Below are positions 27,201-42,200 of a stretch of 64,000 bases of DNA, one piece after another. Both the position numbers and the translations under genes were made by a program. The DNA comes from Megalobrama amblycephala (Eukaryota > Chordata > Actinopteri > Cypriniformes > Xenocyprididae): positions 38,204,228 through 38,268,227 of the forward strand of contig NC_063062.1 of NCBI RefSeq assembly GCF_018812025.1, given 5' to 3'. Numbering within the stretch: the stretch's first letter is position 1; each line of letters starts with the position of its first letter. Under the pieces are notes generated by a model. The model had not been told where the DNA came from and did no database searches. It was given only the letters and a program-made list of their open reading frames with translations.

Positions 27201-30200
27201 CTTCAGGCTGAATAATAACAGTATTACAGCAGAAGGTTGTGCTGCTCTGACTTCAGCATTTAATTCAAACCCTTCAAACCTGATAAAGCTGGATCTGAGT
27301 GGAAATAAACTAGGAAACTCAGGAATGGAGAAGATCTGTCTTCTGTTGAAAAATACACAATGCAGATTGGAGAGATTGAAGTGTGTATTAACATCCATCT
27401 AAATATATGCATGTTAGATTTAAATTTGATTTATACATGTCCATTTTAATTAGATTGTCATGATAAATGACAAGTATTGATGCTGAAATTAATTTTGCTT
27501 CTGCTTAATTTTTTAATAAATAAATTTAAATAAATAAATTTTAAATTTTAAATATTATTAAATTCCCATGAGAAGGATGCAATACAAATGCAATACTAGA
27601 AATTGCAAAGTTAAGGCATGACCTTTTGCCAGTGAAATGCTCATTTGGTCATATTGGTGATTTTTAATTATTGAATTTCAGTGCTGGCATGACTTTCACT
27701 GTATACACATGTATTTTAGCTTAAATTAAATATTTTCTCAGGTTTATTGTGTTTAAAATACAGTATTTTTATGTGCTGTAGAAAAATCGTTTTAATAACT
27801 AAACGTTAGTTGCAGCTCTGTTTTCGTTATAGTATATATTGAATTTTTGTAAAGCAATCAAATGAACCAAACACCGGCCAAAACACATATTAATGATCAC
27901 TAAATATAAGCATTAACTCAACAAACTGATGTGAGTATTGTACACACAGTATTGTAGTTTTAAAGTATGTTAAAGACACCTAGTAACAAAAACAGCTCTC
28001 AGTAATCATGTTGGGATCAAGTACTTTGTGTTTGTAATTTCTCCCTCTTCTGTTCATCATTTTAGGCTGCGTGATTGTGGTCTAACAGAGGAAAGCTGTT
28101 CAGCTCTCGCTACAGTCCTGAGATCAAACTCCAGTCTGAAAGAGCTTGACATCAGCAACAATAATCTGCAGGATTCAGGAGTGAAGAAACTCCAGAACGC
28201 ATTAGAAAATACAAACTGCACTCTAAAGAAACTCAGGTGACCTCAATCAACTATTGTTTGTTTAAATAACATTTTGTGAACTGAGAAATGCATTTTTCTT
28301 TTGACATATACAGTAAGGTGTCAATGCACTATAAAAATATCTTATAAATTTTAGAACTCAGAACTTCCACATCAGTCTAGTGTTAATTTTGTTAAGGAAA
28401 TTTGTAACGAAAATATGACGATCTGAGAAAGAAGGACCTAAAAGCAGAAGAATGCTTAATTTCAATTTATTGAAATAATAATTTAAGACAGTTGAAGCTG
28501 CATGACTTCAGACCAGAATAGAACCGGAGAGAATGGTCATGCAGGCAGGGTTCAGAGTCCAGGGCAATCAAATCCAAATCGTGAGGCTGGAATCAATGTC
28601 AGACAAGCAGGATAGTCAGGTAAGGAGCAAGCAGAACCAACAGGGACATACAACTTACAATCAGAAACAGGCAGGTGTTCACAGCAGAAGGCAGTCCAGT
28701 GAGGCAAACGGTAACCCAGGAAAATCCAAATTCCAGCACCAGTAACAGTCCAAATGGTCAGTAGAACGAGAGCTATCCGAGACCAGTGAATTCTGGAGAG
28801 GAACAGGAAACTGCAACACAACTGGGCAGAGAAAAATGAGTGAGATAAAAAAGAAACAAACCAAATAAAATGACAAAACTAGACAAGAAAAAAAAGGCAG
28901 GTGAACAGCAAAACAGCACAGAACACACTGGCAGAGAACAAAGGAAAAGGACGGATAAATCAGAGAAATAGGATAAAGCAGAGAAATCAAGCAATAAAGG
29001 GAGACAGGTGAGTGCAGACGAGCAGAAGTGCTGAATGTGAAACAAACAGCTGTGCATAAACACAGATGGAAAAGATAGAAACAAAGAAAAAGTAGAAAAC
29101 AGAAGGAGGATCAAACCCGAGTCCTGACTGAAAAATGTTCATCAATTAACATTTTTTTCCCTTGACTAAGACGAGATGATGACGAGACGATAAGGCCATT
29201 GAATGATAACTGTGACTATATCAACATGCAATATTGTTGATGAAAAAAGACAAGAATAAAATGTAGTTAAAAGTACAAAAACTTTAACAAAAAAAAAAAA
29301 AAAACAAGAGGAGTTTAGTGATCTCCATTTAAGGTATTTTGCTTAAATGAAAGTATCATTCACCCAGTCTGTGTTCTGTCATGGATCTCGACTGTATTTT
29401 AGTTGTAGTTGCTGATTGTTCTTACAATATGGGCAGCCTTTTTTTGCCATTGTTTTAATAGAGAAACATTAATGCTACTTGGAATTATTGGAATTACTAT
29501 TTGAGAATAGGTTTTTGTTTTACCAGTTTTCATAATGTAGACGGGGCAAATGTATATCTAAAGTCTTTGGTGTTTATTTAGCGTAGGATATAATTGATAG
29601 TCTTTAATCAATCTGTACACTATATAAGGTAAAATAAATCATGCATGAATCGATATTCTGTTGATTTGTGCTTATTTGTGAAAGAGCAACTTCTGATGAA
29701 ATGTAAAAATACATTTTTTAATTAATTAAATCAATTAAAATTGAGCAAAATAATATTTTTTTATATTATTATTTTAACCTTTATACAGTATGATGAAAAT
29801 ATGTAAGTTTCCATTGACTAAAATGAGAATAAAATGCTCAGACGAGTGCTCAGATGAGCAACGAATTGGACGAAGCAATGAATGGGTAATTAGCAGTCTA
29901 TGGGGGAGTCGATTGTGGTGTTTCTCCTGGTATTAAAAATAGTAAATAAGCATTTACTATGAATACAGATAACGTGTCTAGTGTATCTATCTGTGTACGC
30001 TGACCCTAGATAAACAGTCTCTACACAAATAGCAATCTCATTTAGCAACAACCTAATGCCAAGGCCTTTGGGAAAAGGTTTGGTTAGCTTATGTTTACCT
30101 TTCACTCTCAGGTGATCAGTCCGGGAATGGGAAACGTTGTCCACTGGTATCCTTCCGTGTGCAGTGGGAGACCGGATTGCTTTCCAACAGCTGCAGAGCT

Positions 30201-33200
30201 GCACTGAGTGCTGGAGGTCTTTGTGTAATCCAGAGAACTGTAGGTCAGATGGTGGTCGGTCCACAGGATCTTCTGTAGGTTGGAGGTACTTGAGTTATGC
30301 AGGTCAGGAGTCAAAGTCCTCTGCAGAAGCACTTGGGCTGTGGTTTACTCGCAAGAGTCTCACCTTGGCCATGCTGTTGTTCTTCCCTTGTCAGGTCAGA
30401 AACTCAGAACAAGGGTCTGTTCACTTGGGAAACTTTTATTCCTTCCCATAGGGGAGGGGATTACTAATCCCCACCTTTCCTGATGTGGTGATGTGATTGG
30501 GTCACAGCATTCCAGGTGTCCGTCCCTTAACACGCCCACCTTTCATCCTGTGAAACTTCTTGTACTGTCCAAAAATACACAGTTAAATAAGCCTTTAGGA
30601 CCTTGGAAATGCTTTATTTCTTTTTCAAACTTTTCTCAAATTCCCTGTGGCAGTGTTCTGAACTCGTAGAGTCCAAACTTGATGTGAATTGGATGAGTTA
30701 TCACACTTCTGTCTCAGTGGGTGTAGTTGCATTGGCTTTTATTCCAGATGTGGTTTCCACTGTGTGTGCACAGTTTCCTGGATGAGTAAAAGGACGTATA
30801 GGACATGTTCCTTACAGTATTCCTGTCCATTTTTGGAGATTTTAAGCCAATATGTTTAGAAAATGTCTTTCTTTCTGAGCATTTCTTTGTTCTTGCTGTG
30901 CTCTAGCCAGAACCGGTTTGGCAGCCCTAGGAGTCCATGGTCATTCACACCTTGAACTCAGGCATGGAGTGCTGAGGTGAACAAAGGCAACTCGTGATGA
31001 GATTAGCCTATCGTCAATGGGCCGTTGATGTCATCTTTCCTGTCCTCCACCTTTGGCAGTTCTGATTACAATAGTCGTTTAGTTGTCGTTGAGGGTCTTA
31101 TCAGACTCTTTTGTATTAATCAAGTGGGACAAAAGAGATGTCTGTTGTGAAGCTCTGGTGCTATCACGTCTCCTGTTCACTACAAAGTACCAAATTGTGG
31201 AAAAACACAGTCTTTGCATTGCCTTCCTCCTGACATTAAGAAAGCGTGGATACACTTTATTTTTAATGAAGATCTAATGAGATCATGTTAGTAAGACACT
31301 GCTTGTTTGTTAGCTTAATTTTACTTGGGATTAAATAACACACAGTTCGATGCAGGCTTTTTGGGAGAGACTGAAAATATAATATTATTGCAGTGCCGAC
31401 TATATTGGATCCGAGAGTAGTGTTGCAACATGCAAGTGTAAATAACAATGTTTGTGTCAATATTGCTTTGTCTGTTACAGAAGGTTTGATATGTACTGAG
31501 TATTTTTGTAGTGCCGCAGTCAACCTGCACAGTCAAACATTATACAATTTTAAAAACGCAGTATATGACCCCTTTAAAATGATACAGTAGTAAAAGTTTT
31601 TTTGCAGTGATATTTATTTAACTCTAAAATTAAAATTCTTTATTGTAATTTTCAAATTTCTTTTCTCTAGACTCTCAGACTGCAGTATCACAGAAGAAGG
31701 TTATAAAGCTCTGGCTTCAGCTCTGAGATCAAACCCTTCACACCTGATAGAGCTGGATCTCAATGGAAATGATCCTGGACAATCAGGAGTGAAGGAGCTC
31801 AGTGATTTACTACAGGATCAGAACTGTCAACTCAAGACACTGAGGTGAGATGTGATGAAATAATACAAAATAAATTAAATGCAGGCAATTTATTTATAGA
31901 AACATTATTTCACTAATATAAAACGATCCATTTCACACACACAGTCACATGTTATTTGTCCTTAGGTCAAGTTTGAATCTTGTTTCATCTTCTTATCTGC
32001 AGGTTTTTGGGTCCTGCTGCAGATGAAGCCTGTCAGTATATGAGAGGAATTGTGGGTAAAAACCTGTTACTCCTGAGAGAGTTGAATCTGAGTGGACGTA
32101 AACTAGGAGACACACGAGTGAATCAGATCGCTGCTCTACTGCAGGATAGACACTGTAAACTCAACACACTGACGTGAGGATTTCACATAGTTTTATACTT
32201 TACAAAACAATTGATATTACATGTTTAAAGTCTAATAAAAGACTGTCATTGGCCTTTAAAGTTTTTGAGGATTGGGATTATTTGATCTATCATATAAATT
32301 TATCTTTCTTTTCCTGTATTGTGAATTGTGGCTGAAATAAACTGAAGAATGTTTCCTGTCTTTGTTTTGTTTCTCTTCAGACTGAATAATAACAGTATTA
32401 CAGCAGAAGGTTGTGCTGCTCTGACTTCAGCATTTAATTCAAACCCTTCAAACCTGATAGAGCTGGATCTGAGTGGAAATAAACTAGGAAACTCTGGAAT
32501 AAAGAAGATCTGTCCTCTGTTGAAAAATACACAATGCAGATTGATGAAACTGAAGTGTGTATTTTCATTTATGTACTTTTCTGCATGTTTATGTACATTT
32601 ATTAAGGTTTATTTAATTAGGTTAACTAAAAAAATGGACTGAAAAAGACTGGATGCCAAAATATCAATTTTACTTCTTTTAAATTTAAACTATGAATGAG
32701 GCCTGAGGCTAATATTCTGCCTAACATCATAAGAAATTTTATGACAACACAAGGACAAAATCGAAAAACATTTTTTGGTGATCTATTATTTAATATATTT
32801 ATAATATATTTATAATATATTAATTAATATATTAATTTATAAAATATTATAATATTTATAATATATTAATTTTTAAAAGATTAGGTTTTAAAGTTATTTA
32901 ATTTAAAAAGATTTTGGCATAATGCATATTAATGCACAAGTTTTTGCCAATATTAAAATAAAAACATCTTTTTTTTCTTTTCTTTTTTTTGGCATAAGTT
33001 TTTGCTCATTCTATGGTAATAATGTGTTTATAATTTGTCTAATTTGTCAGAACTCAGAAGCCATTCATAAATCCCATTAGCGATACGATAATCTGTGTCT
33101 CCTAAAAGAATATCTGTTTTTTCTCTTTTTTTCTAGACTTTCAGATTGCAGTATCACAGAAGAAGGTTATAAAGCTCTGGCTTCAGCTCTGAGATCAAAC

Positions 33201-36200
33201 CCTTCACACCTGATAGAGCTGGATCTCACAGGAAATGATCCTGGACAATCAGGAGTGGAATACCTCATTAATGTACAAAAGACTTTGTGCCGTTCACTGA
33301 AAACACTAAGGTGAGTGTTTTCTACAAATTGAAGTTGATGCAGAAACTTGAGAAAATGAGATCCAGGCAGTAGATAAAGTTGATAAGAAACTATTTGTTC
33401 ATTACAATTAAATTTAGCCTCACACGCAAACTTTAATCGATAATGAAAATACTTAATAAAACCAAAAGGTAAAATAACCATCATAAAGGAGTAGTCAATA
33501 GTTAATAATAAAATTTAGAGTATTGTAATTGTACTAATAGATGTATTGTATCTAATAGATGAAGATCAAAAAGAGCAATAATTAAGACATTTGCAGATAA
33601 GAGACAAGAAGTAGAAGCCAAGGAGAGCAAAGGAGGGAAAAAGCTGAATTATCAATGACCCGGTCAGCTTTATACCATGAGCATATAGGGAAATTTACAT
33701 CCCACACAAACGGATGTTTTTGTTAAAAGAAAAGGTTAAATGGTTTTACCCAGTGTCAAAAATAGATATAAGAGTTGTTTTGACCCCCTTTGGGAATTTT
33801 GCAAATCTTACCCTTTTAAATGTCATCAGGAATAATATTTTGATCAGATTCAAATTCAAATGGTTAATTCTGAAAAACATCACTTATACAGTACTTGGCA
33901 GGCGTCCAATGTCTAACCACAAACGTGTCAGCGTGACCTGTCACACTGGAACACTTGAAGAACAATTGAACATAACAAGCATACTCTCTTAAATATAAAA
34001 TAAAAATAACCATAAAGGTACAATCACAAGTGAATACTTGAAAATATGATGTGAATTAATATGTAATGTAGGAGTACATAAATATAGGAAATCAAAAGTG
34101 AAACTGATAAATCATAAGCCATAAATGATTAAAATAAATATTAATAGAAATGCATGAATATGAATATTGACCATTTCGGATCCATCAGAAGTGAAATAGT
34201 TTTAAGATTTTATCTGAAAGTGAATTAACCATCAAACTTTCTGCACCATCTACCCTTACTTGAATCAATATTCTTTTATCACATCATAACATTAACTTTT
34301 TTTGTTATACATTGCATTATGAAGGGACTTAAGAAGTGTATTAAGATGAACTTTATTGTAGAAGGAAGCTGTGCGGTGTACAGTTGTGAAATATCAATGT
34401 CTTTGTTTCTAGGATATTACAAAGTCCTGCTGCAGATGAAGCCTGTCAGTATGTGAGAGGAATTGTGGGTAAAAACCCGTTATTCCTGAGTGAGCTGAAT
34501 CTGAGTGGATGTAAACTAGGAGACACACGAGTGAATCAGATCGCTGCTCTATTGAAGGATAAACACTGTGAAATCAACACACTGATGTGAGTATTGTGTT
34601 CACTTGTTATTGTACATTTAAAGTATTTCAAAGAAATCAGATGACCAAAACACTGTAAGCAGGGTTGTCAAACATATGGTCCTCAGATGTGTCCAATCTG
34701 GCCCACGGGATGATTTGAACAATGATAAAAATAGAGATGCACTGCTCCACATGCCATAAATCTGAATGTTTTTTTTTTTTTTATTATTAAGTTTTTTTGG
34801 TCAGACCTGCAAAAAAACTGCCTGTAGTCATTTCTCAAAAATGCAATTTGTGTATGTTAACACAAGCACACGCTGAATACAGACGGAAAGAATTTGTTGT
34901 TTGTATGGTTAATATCAGTGTAATTGTCAGTGCACTAAGATTTAAAAAAAGCTTGCATATTAATAGCATATTGGCTGTATATTATTAGTTATACAGCACA
35001 TATTAATGTCTTATTCTGCATAACCTTATTCCACATCCCTTAATCCTATTTTATCTTACCACTAAGAGTTCTCCTAAATAGCAGTAAACGTTCCTAGCTA
35101 AGAGTTTCCTCTTAAAACTTATTCACAAAGCTGCTGTAATAAACTTTTACTAAGGAATAGAGAGAAGTCTTAAGATAAGACTAAAGGTGGGGTTGCTATG
35201 GATGATGTCAACGTGCTTACTTACTATGGCCACAGTGATTGGCTGATGGGGGAGGAGTCTCTGTCAGTTATTTATTCATAGAAATATTGTAGAATGAGGT
35301 ATCATGTTTCCATATTCAAATTAAGGTTTTAAAATTAAAATGTTGCCAAATTCAAATAAAGATTTTAAAATGTAGGCTAAGTGTCACTAATTAAACAAGT
35401 ATATGATCATAATTGTCAGACTCGTACATTGTCTGCATCTTGAGAGATTGCAGAATTCCAGCGACAAATTATGTTTTATAAATGAAGTTGGGGAGGAGCA
35501 CATTCAGATGGTCCATCTAATTAGCTCAAGAGGAGGCATATATATGCACAGCCGACTCACCTAATTACCTCAACAGTTTTCTGCATCCCTCTGTTACCCC
35601 GACTATTCCTATTCCGAGGATAGGGGGGAGTACTCTGGGTTTGGGTTAAATTTCGAGCTCGAAGCCTGTCCTCAGACAGCACGCCTATACGCTTATTTTA
35701 CTCGGATTGCCAGCAACAGCCATTAGGATTGTTTGTGATTTGGTCTTAAGCTGGGTGCACACTGTGTGATTATAATTGTCCTTTACGATTGTTGCTTGTC
35801 AGACTGTATGAACATGATCCTCATGTCACACTGTGGGATCTCAGCTGTTCTATATGTCAGGCTGTACAACAGTCAAGACTTGTTAAAAACGGACGTGCAC
35901 TTGAAGAGTTTTACGTCATCAACCCACACACGTTCAGTGACAGTGAGCTGCATTACACGCGGGACTGAAATGGTGGCTAACAAAAATCTCTAGCGTTAAT
36001 TTTGATCACGGCTGATCTCGAAAAACGAAGACATTTGACATTTGTCGTAGGAGAAGTCACACTGGAGGGTTGTGCGCCAAATCTTCTGACACTGCCAGAA
36101 TTTTGTTTGCGGTAAAATGTGCCTTAGAATTGAAAATTGAATCTACCTTGGCATAGTTGAATAACAAGAGTTCAGTACATGGAAATGACATACAGTGAGT

Positions 36201-39200
36201 CTGAAACACCATTGTCTCCTCCTTCTTATGTAAATTTGATTTGTGCAAAAGACCTCTGAAGAACAGGAGAATCTCAACATAACACAGACTGTTACGTAAA
36301 AGTCGGGATCATTAATATGTACGCCCCCAATATTTGCATATGTCAGCTCATGTTCAAGGCATTAGACAAGGGCAGCCAGTATTAACGTCTGGAGTATTAA
36401 CAAGCCAGTATTAACTTTATGCAGGTAAGCAAGCAAGGACAATAGCCAAAATGGCAGATGGAGCGATAATAGCTGACATGATATCATGATATTTTTAGTG
36501 ATATTTGTGAATTGTCTTTCTAAATGTTTCGTTAGCATGTTGCTAATGTACTGTTAAATGTGGTTAAAGTTACCATCGTTTATTACTGTATTCACGGAGA
36601 CCAGATCCATGTCATTATTTTCATTATTAAACACTTGCAGTCTGTATAATTCATAAACACAACTTCATTCTTTATAAATCTCTCCAACAGTGTGTAATGT
36701 TAGCTTTAGCTCCGTTAGCTGCAACATCAGATACTATCAAACTCATTCAGAATCAAATGTAAACATCCAAATAAACACCATACTTACATAATCTGATATG
36801 ATCCATTTTGATGGTTATATTAGCTGTGTGAACTTTGTTTATGCAATGTAGTTGCGAGCTTGGGGGCGGGGAGCACAAGAATTTAAAGGGGACACGCACA
36901 GAATCGGCGCTGAAACTTCGAGCTGAATCGGGCTGAAACTTCACAGACACATTCAGGGGACACCTTAGACTTACATTACATCTTTTGAAAAGGGGCTCTA
37001 GGGCACTTTTAAGAGTTGTCTTGAATTCCCCTAAGGTTTCACAGATTTAGGAGCTAGTTTTAGCACTAAAAATGTTTTGTAAAATACTCTTAGGGCAAAA
37101 ATTTAGGAGTCCTAAAATTAGATAATTTTAGACTCACACGCCCATTATTTTAAGAGTTTCTCCTAATTTGGCAAGTTAGGAGCTATTTTAGTCTTAAGAT
37201 GTTTTGTGAATACGGCCCCAGATCTGTCTCTTATTGAAAATGTATGGCTCATCATGAAAAGGAGAATCGGAGAACAACGACCATAGACCGTTGAGTAGCT
37301 TAGGTCTTGTATCAAGCGAGATCAGGCAAAAATTTCACTTGCAAAACTGTAATTCCCAAACAGTTAAAAAGTGTATTTAAAACAAAACATATTTTCAAAA
37401 CACATTAAGTTGGTCAGTGAAAACATTGGAAATCTTTTCTGTGTACTTTGGTCAGTTAAATAAAGGTTAAAGAAAAGGAACAAATCACAGACTGTTGGTT
37501 TTATTGCATTATACAAAATGTACCAACTTTATTTGTAAATTTTCTCTCTTCTGTTCATCATTTTAGGCTGCGTGATTGTGGTCTAACGGAGGAAAGCTGT
37601 TCAGCTCTCACTACAGTCCTGATATCACACTCCAGTCTGAAAGAGCTTGACATCAGCAACAATAATCTGCAGGATTCAGGACTGAAGAAACTCCAGAACG
37701 CATTAGAAAATACAAACTGCACACTGGAGAAACTCAGGTGAGTTCAGTGAACTACTGTTTGATTGCACTTAATGTTTTGTTTTTTTATAGTACTTTTTTT
37801 TTTTTTTTTTACAGCAGTGTTGGGAAGCTACTCTGAAACTGTAGTTTGACAAGCTACAAGCTACTCGTAACTTAAAGTAGTTAAAGGGTTAGTTCACCCA
37901 AATTAAGATATTTTTGATGAAATCCGAGAGCTCTCTGACTCAGACACAGCAATTTAATTACCACTGTCCAGGCCCAGATAGGTTGTAACGAGTCATCACT
38001 CAGGCGGGATCCATTTGCATGCTTTTATTAAATAGTAGAATGGTCGTACAGGCAGGGTCAGATCGGGGACAGACAGGTATGCCAGAGACGGGCAGAATTG
38101 TGGTCATGAAACAGGCAGAATGTCAGGGCAGGCAGATATCACTCACAAGACAGTATTCCAAGCAAAAGTCGGTAGGCAGGCAGAAGAGGGTCAAGAACGG
38201 GTAACAGCAGGTACGGCAGCAGGTACGGCAACAGGTAAACAGTCAGACAATAAACGCTCAGAAATGCACACTAGGGAAACAAGACCTCGCGATGTGGTGT
38301 GGTGTGTGTGAGTCTTTTATAGTCCAGGTGATAGGCAACAGCTGGGGCGTAATCAATTCAGAGAACGGGATGATGGGTAATGTAGTGTGTATGTGTGTTA
38401 GTATTCCGGGGATGGCTCCCTCCGATGGCCAGAGGAGGGAATCACGGAGTTTGTCTCTGTGACAGAGGTACTAAAGACATTGTTAAAATAAAAATCACAT
38501 GTGACTACAGTGATTCAACCTTAATTTTATGAAGCAATGAATACTTTTTGTGCACAAAAACAAAACAAAAATAACAACTTTATTCAACAATCTCTTCTCT
38601 TCACTGTCAGTCTCCTATGCTGTTGACATAGTAAGCAGAGTGCAGCACTTCCGTGTTCTACGTCAGAACGGCGACTGATCATTAAGTAAAGTCATTATTT
38701 TTGTTTAGTTTTTGAGCAGAAAATGTATTCTTGTCGCTTCGTAAAATTAAGGTTGAACCACTGCAGTCATGTGGACTATTTTAACAATGTCTTACAGTAC
38801 CTTTCTGGGCCTTGAAAGTGGTAATTAAATTGCTGTCTATGGAGGAGTCAGAGAGCTCACGGATTTCTTCAAAATTATCTTAATTTGCATTCTGAAGATG
38901 AACGAAGGTCTTACGGGTTTAGAACAACATGAGGTAGAGTAATTAATGACAGACATTTTTGGCTGAACTAACCCTTTAAGTTGCATTCAAGCTTCTAGCT
39001 ATAAATAATTGTATAATTGTTAATGAAGAATGTTATAAGTAAAATATTTGGGGGGTTTAAAACAACATATTGTAATGCAATCATGGTTTCACATAGTAGA
39101 TGAATTCAGGTTGACTGGGACAATTTTCCTCAGTCATTTCAATGGCAAAAAGTGTCCCAATCTTTTGTTTTTGTAATCTATCCAAAACACTCAATACTAA

Positions 39201-42200
39201 TATACAGGTCATATCTCAAACTTACTGTCAAAGTGCAAAATTTCTACAAATGTAACATCAATACAAGAACAAAATGTATGCAACTTAAACTGGATATACA
39301 GTAACAGGAGTAATAAAGATGCAGGTTAAACTCACAGCACATATGGTAGGCCATTTACTGTGAACGGAGCTGCTCTGAGATGCAAATCATGAGCTGCTCA
39401 CACTTTGCTTGAAATCCCACCACAACCAGCCTTTGCCAAGTAATAAGTGCACTACTATATTGCAATTTTTCTTCAGTTCGATTAGTGATCTTTTAGGTTC
39501 ATTACAAAACTAACGGGACAGATTAAATGATGGTGGTTCATCACTGTAATCAAAATAGAAATACACATTTGTTATAGTGTGCAGTAAAGCAGGATAAACA
39601 CTGAAAATAATAACATTTAAAAAGTTAATATGCGCTTTAAATCTTCAATGTAGACAGCATTTTAATCTTTGGTTTGCATAAATTGCAGTTGATTCACGTG
39701 AAATATCAATTCCTGTGCATCCTTTACATAATCATCAGACAGTCTCTTATTGGTGGAGGTGTAAAGTCAAAAAAAGCATGATGTAACAACAGATGGCAGT
39801 AATGAACAAATATGGTTTGTTATATACTAAGAAGAAGACGCTGTGCTGCTTTAATGCATTACAGACTCATGATTCGTCAGGATGCAAAATGTAGTCAAAA
39901 GGATGGAATGTAGCTTTTGGTCACGCTACACCGATACTTGTAAAAAGTAGTTTGCTACTGGAAAAGGTACAATGTTTTAAAAGTAGCTGAGCTACTGTCC
40001 AGATACTGAAAAATGTAGTTATGTTTGTAGCATCACTACTTGTAGCTAGCTGCTCCCCAACACTGTTCAACAGTACGAAAGGGTTAAATAAATTAATCAT
40101 ATAATAACTTTAACTTAATAAATATTTAAAAGTTGTCTTTTTTTCTAGACTTTCAGACTGCAGTATCAGAGAAGAAGGTTACAAAGCTCTGGCTTCAGCA
40201 CTGAGATCAAACCCTTCACACCTGATAGAGCTGGATCTCACAGGAAATGATCCTGGACAATCAGGAGTGAAGGAGCTCAATGATTTACTACAGGATCAGA
40301 ACTGTCAACTCAAGACACTGAGGTGAGATGTGATGAAATAACACAAAATATATATGCTTGCTAAATATTCATACAAAATATTCTTTCAGTAATACAATAA
40401 ACTCCACAAGTTTTGCAGTGGGGGTTACTGAGTTTTGTTTAGGTACAGTTGTACTGATGGTATTCAGTAGTATGGTATTAAAGGTGACCAATTATGCCCC
40501 TTTTTACAAGATGTAAAGTAAGTTTCAGGTGTCCCCAGAATGTGTCTGTGAAGTTTCAGCTCAAAATACCCCACAGATTTCTTTTCATTATTATACCATG
40601 TTTTAACTCCATATTTTTGAGTGGGAGAAAAAATGTGCTGATTTAGTGTGTGTGCCATTAAAATAATAAAAAATAATACAGGAGAAGCTCACACAGCATA
40701 TATAACTCTCAAAATGGATCATTACAAACCGTTTGTAATGCAGCATATTAGATCATACAGGTATGGCATGTATTTTGTGGATGTTTTCTAACATTTGATT
40801 CTAAATGAGTTTGATAGCGTACTGCACGGCTAACGTGGCTAAAGCTACACACTGTTGGAGAGGCTCAATAAGAATGAAGATGCGTTTATGAAATATACAG
40901 ACTGCAAGCGTTTTTTGGGGTTAAAAATGAAAATAATGACATCGTTCTGGTCTCCATGAATACAGTAAGAAACAATGGTAACTTTAGCCACATTTAACAG
41001 TACATTAGCAACGTGCTAACGAAATGAAATTCAGAAAGACAATTTGCAACCATTATGAAATGGGATCATGAACATGTTGGTATCGATCCATCTTTGAGAA
41101 TCAACTTCTGAGCAAGTCCTGTGTTTTACTGACCCTCATGTGCAAAGCAGTCTGGTGTAAAATGACTTGCACATATGAATTTATCTGGACACATTCCCTT
41201 AATAAATAGAATGACACCACTGCATCCTTAGTGGCTCAGATGTCAGGAGTTTATGGAGACTTATATGTTTACCATGTGATAATGTTTACATACTGTATCT
41301 GAGACAGGGATGGGCAGTATTTCAGATACATGTATTTAAAATACGTATTTGAAATACAAAATACTATTTTGTATTTTGTATTTTAAAGCCTTTGGAAAAA
41401 ATCAAATGTAATTTGTATTTAAATACATTTAAGATGAGTATTTTTGTATTTTCAAAATACTCAAAATACTTTGAGACAGTCAACCTCTTTATTAGGGTGT
41501 TGTTTTCATGCATCAACTAGTTCAGACCAGACACCCCCCTTCTGTGTGAAACGACAGAGGGCGACTCTGAGTAATTGTTATCCAAACCACCAAAAAGCAG
41601 CGATGAGAGAAAGTAGCTTGCCGAATAATTTGTCAAACACCTCTTATACTATGTCAAACACTCGTCTCGTGAGAAGTTTGTGAATAAATGGATTTCTTCA
41701 CATGTAAACTGATTAGGTTGTGGGTCATTTTGACGACACATGTGAAAAAGTTTTTTAGTACACTTCTTAAACCCTAACCAAATAATCAAGTTAAAGGGCC
41801 ATGAAACCCCAAAACACTTTTTTTGAGATGTAAACAGATATGTATAGGCTGCACATCATTGAAAACACTAAAGGTACTCATTAATGTTATTCATAAGTGA
41901 AAAATAGTTATTTTAGCATTTTTCAGAGCGATTTCTGTCTTCCTGTTTGAAAAGCTGAGTCGGAGCAACGTCACAAAATCTGACGTCATCGTGTACTTTC
42001 GAACATGCTGACGTAGACCGTTTCGAGTGATTCTTGACATATATTCATGACATAAAGCTCATTCAATCCAATCACTGCGCTGTAGTATGCATAAGATTAT
42101 AATTGCGGTATTATGCATGAGGAAGTGTCACTTCTCTCGCCTCGGTCTCTTGTCATTCAGAGACATATCGTTGTTGCTTGTTTCCTCAGTATTACAACAC

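Larger units (their letters stand above)
37815..40065. mobile_element. hAT-type element, interrupted by two nested insertions
   Basis: It starts CAGTGTTGGGAAGCTAC and ends GCTCCCCAACACTG, the inverted termini of a common fish hAT group. The flanks TTTTACAG and TTCAACAG agree at six of eight positions. The rest of the interior has no recognisable transposase. Confidence 0.65.
37738..40148. other. intron occupied by a triple-nested transposon
   Basis: Nearly all of the 2.4 kb is the hAT-type element 37815-40065 with two further insertions inside. No exon was seen. Confidence 0.65.

Noticed and set aside
28773..29114. Hydrophobic 113-codon frame on the - strand, looking like a membrane protein
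   Set aside because: The phenylalanine/leucine/serine richness follows from a purine-rich + strand repeat; overlapping frames look alike and none has a splice context.
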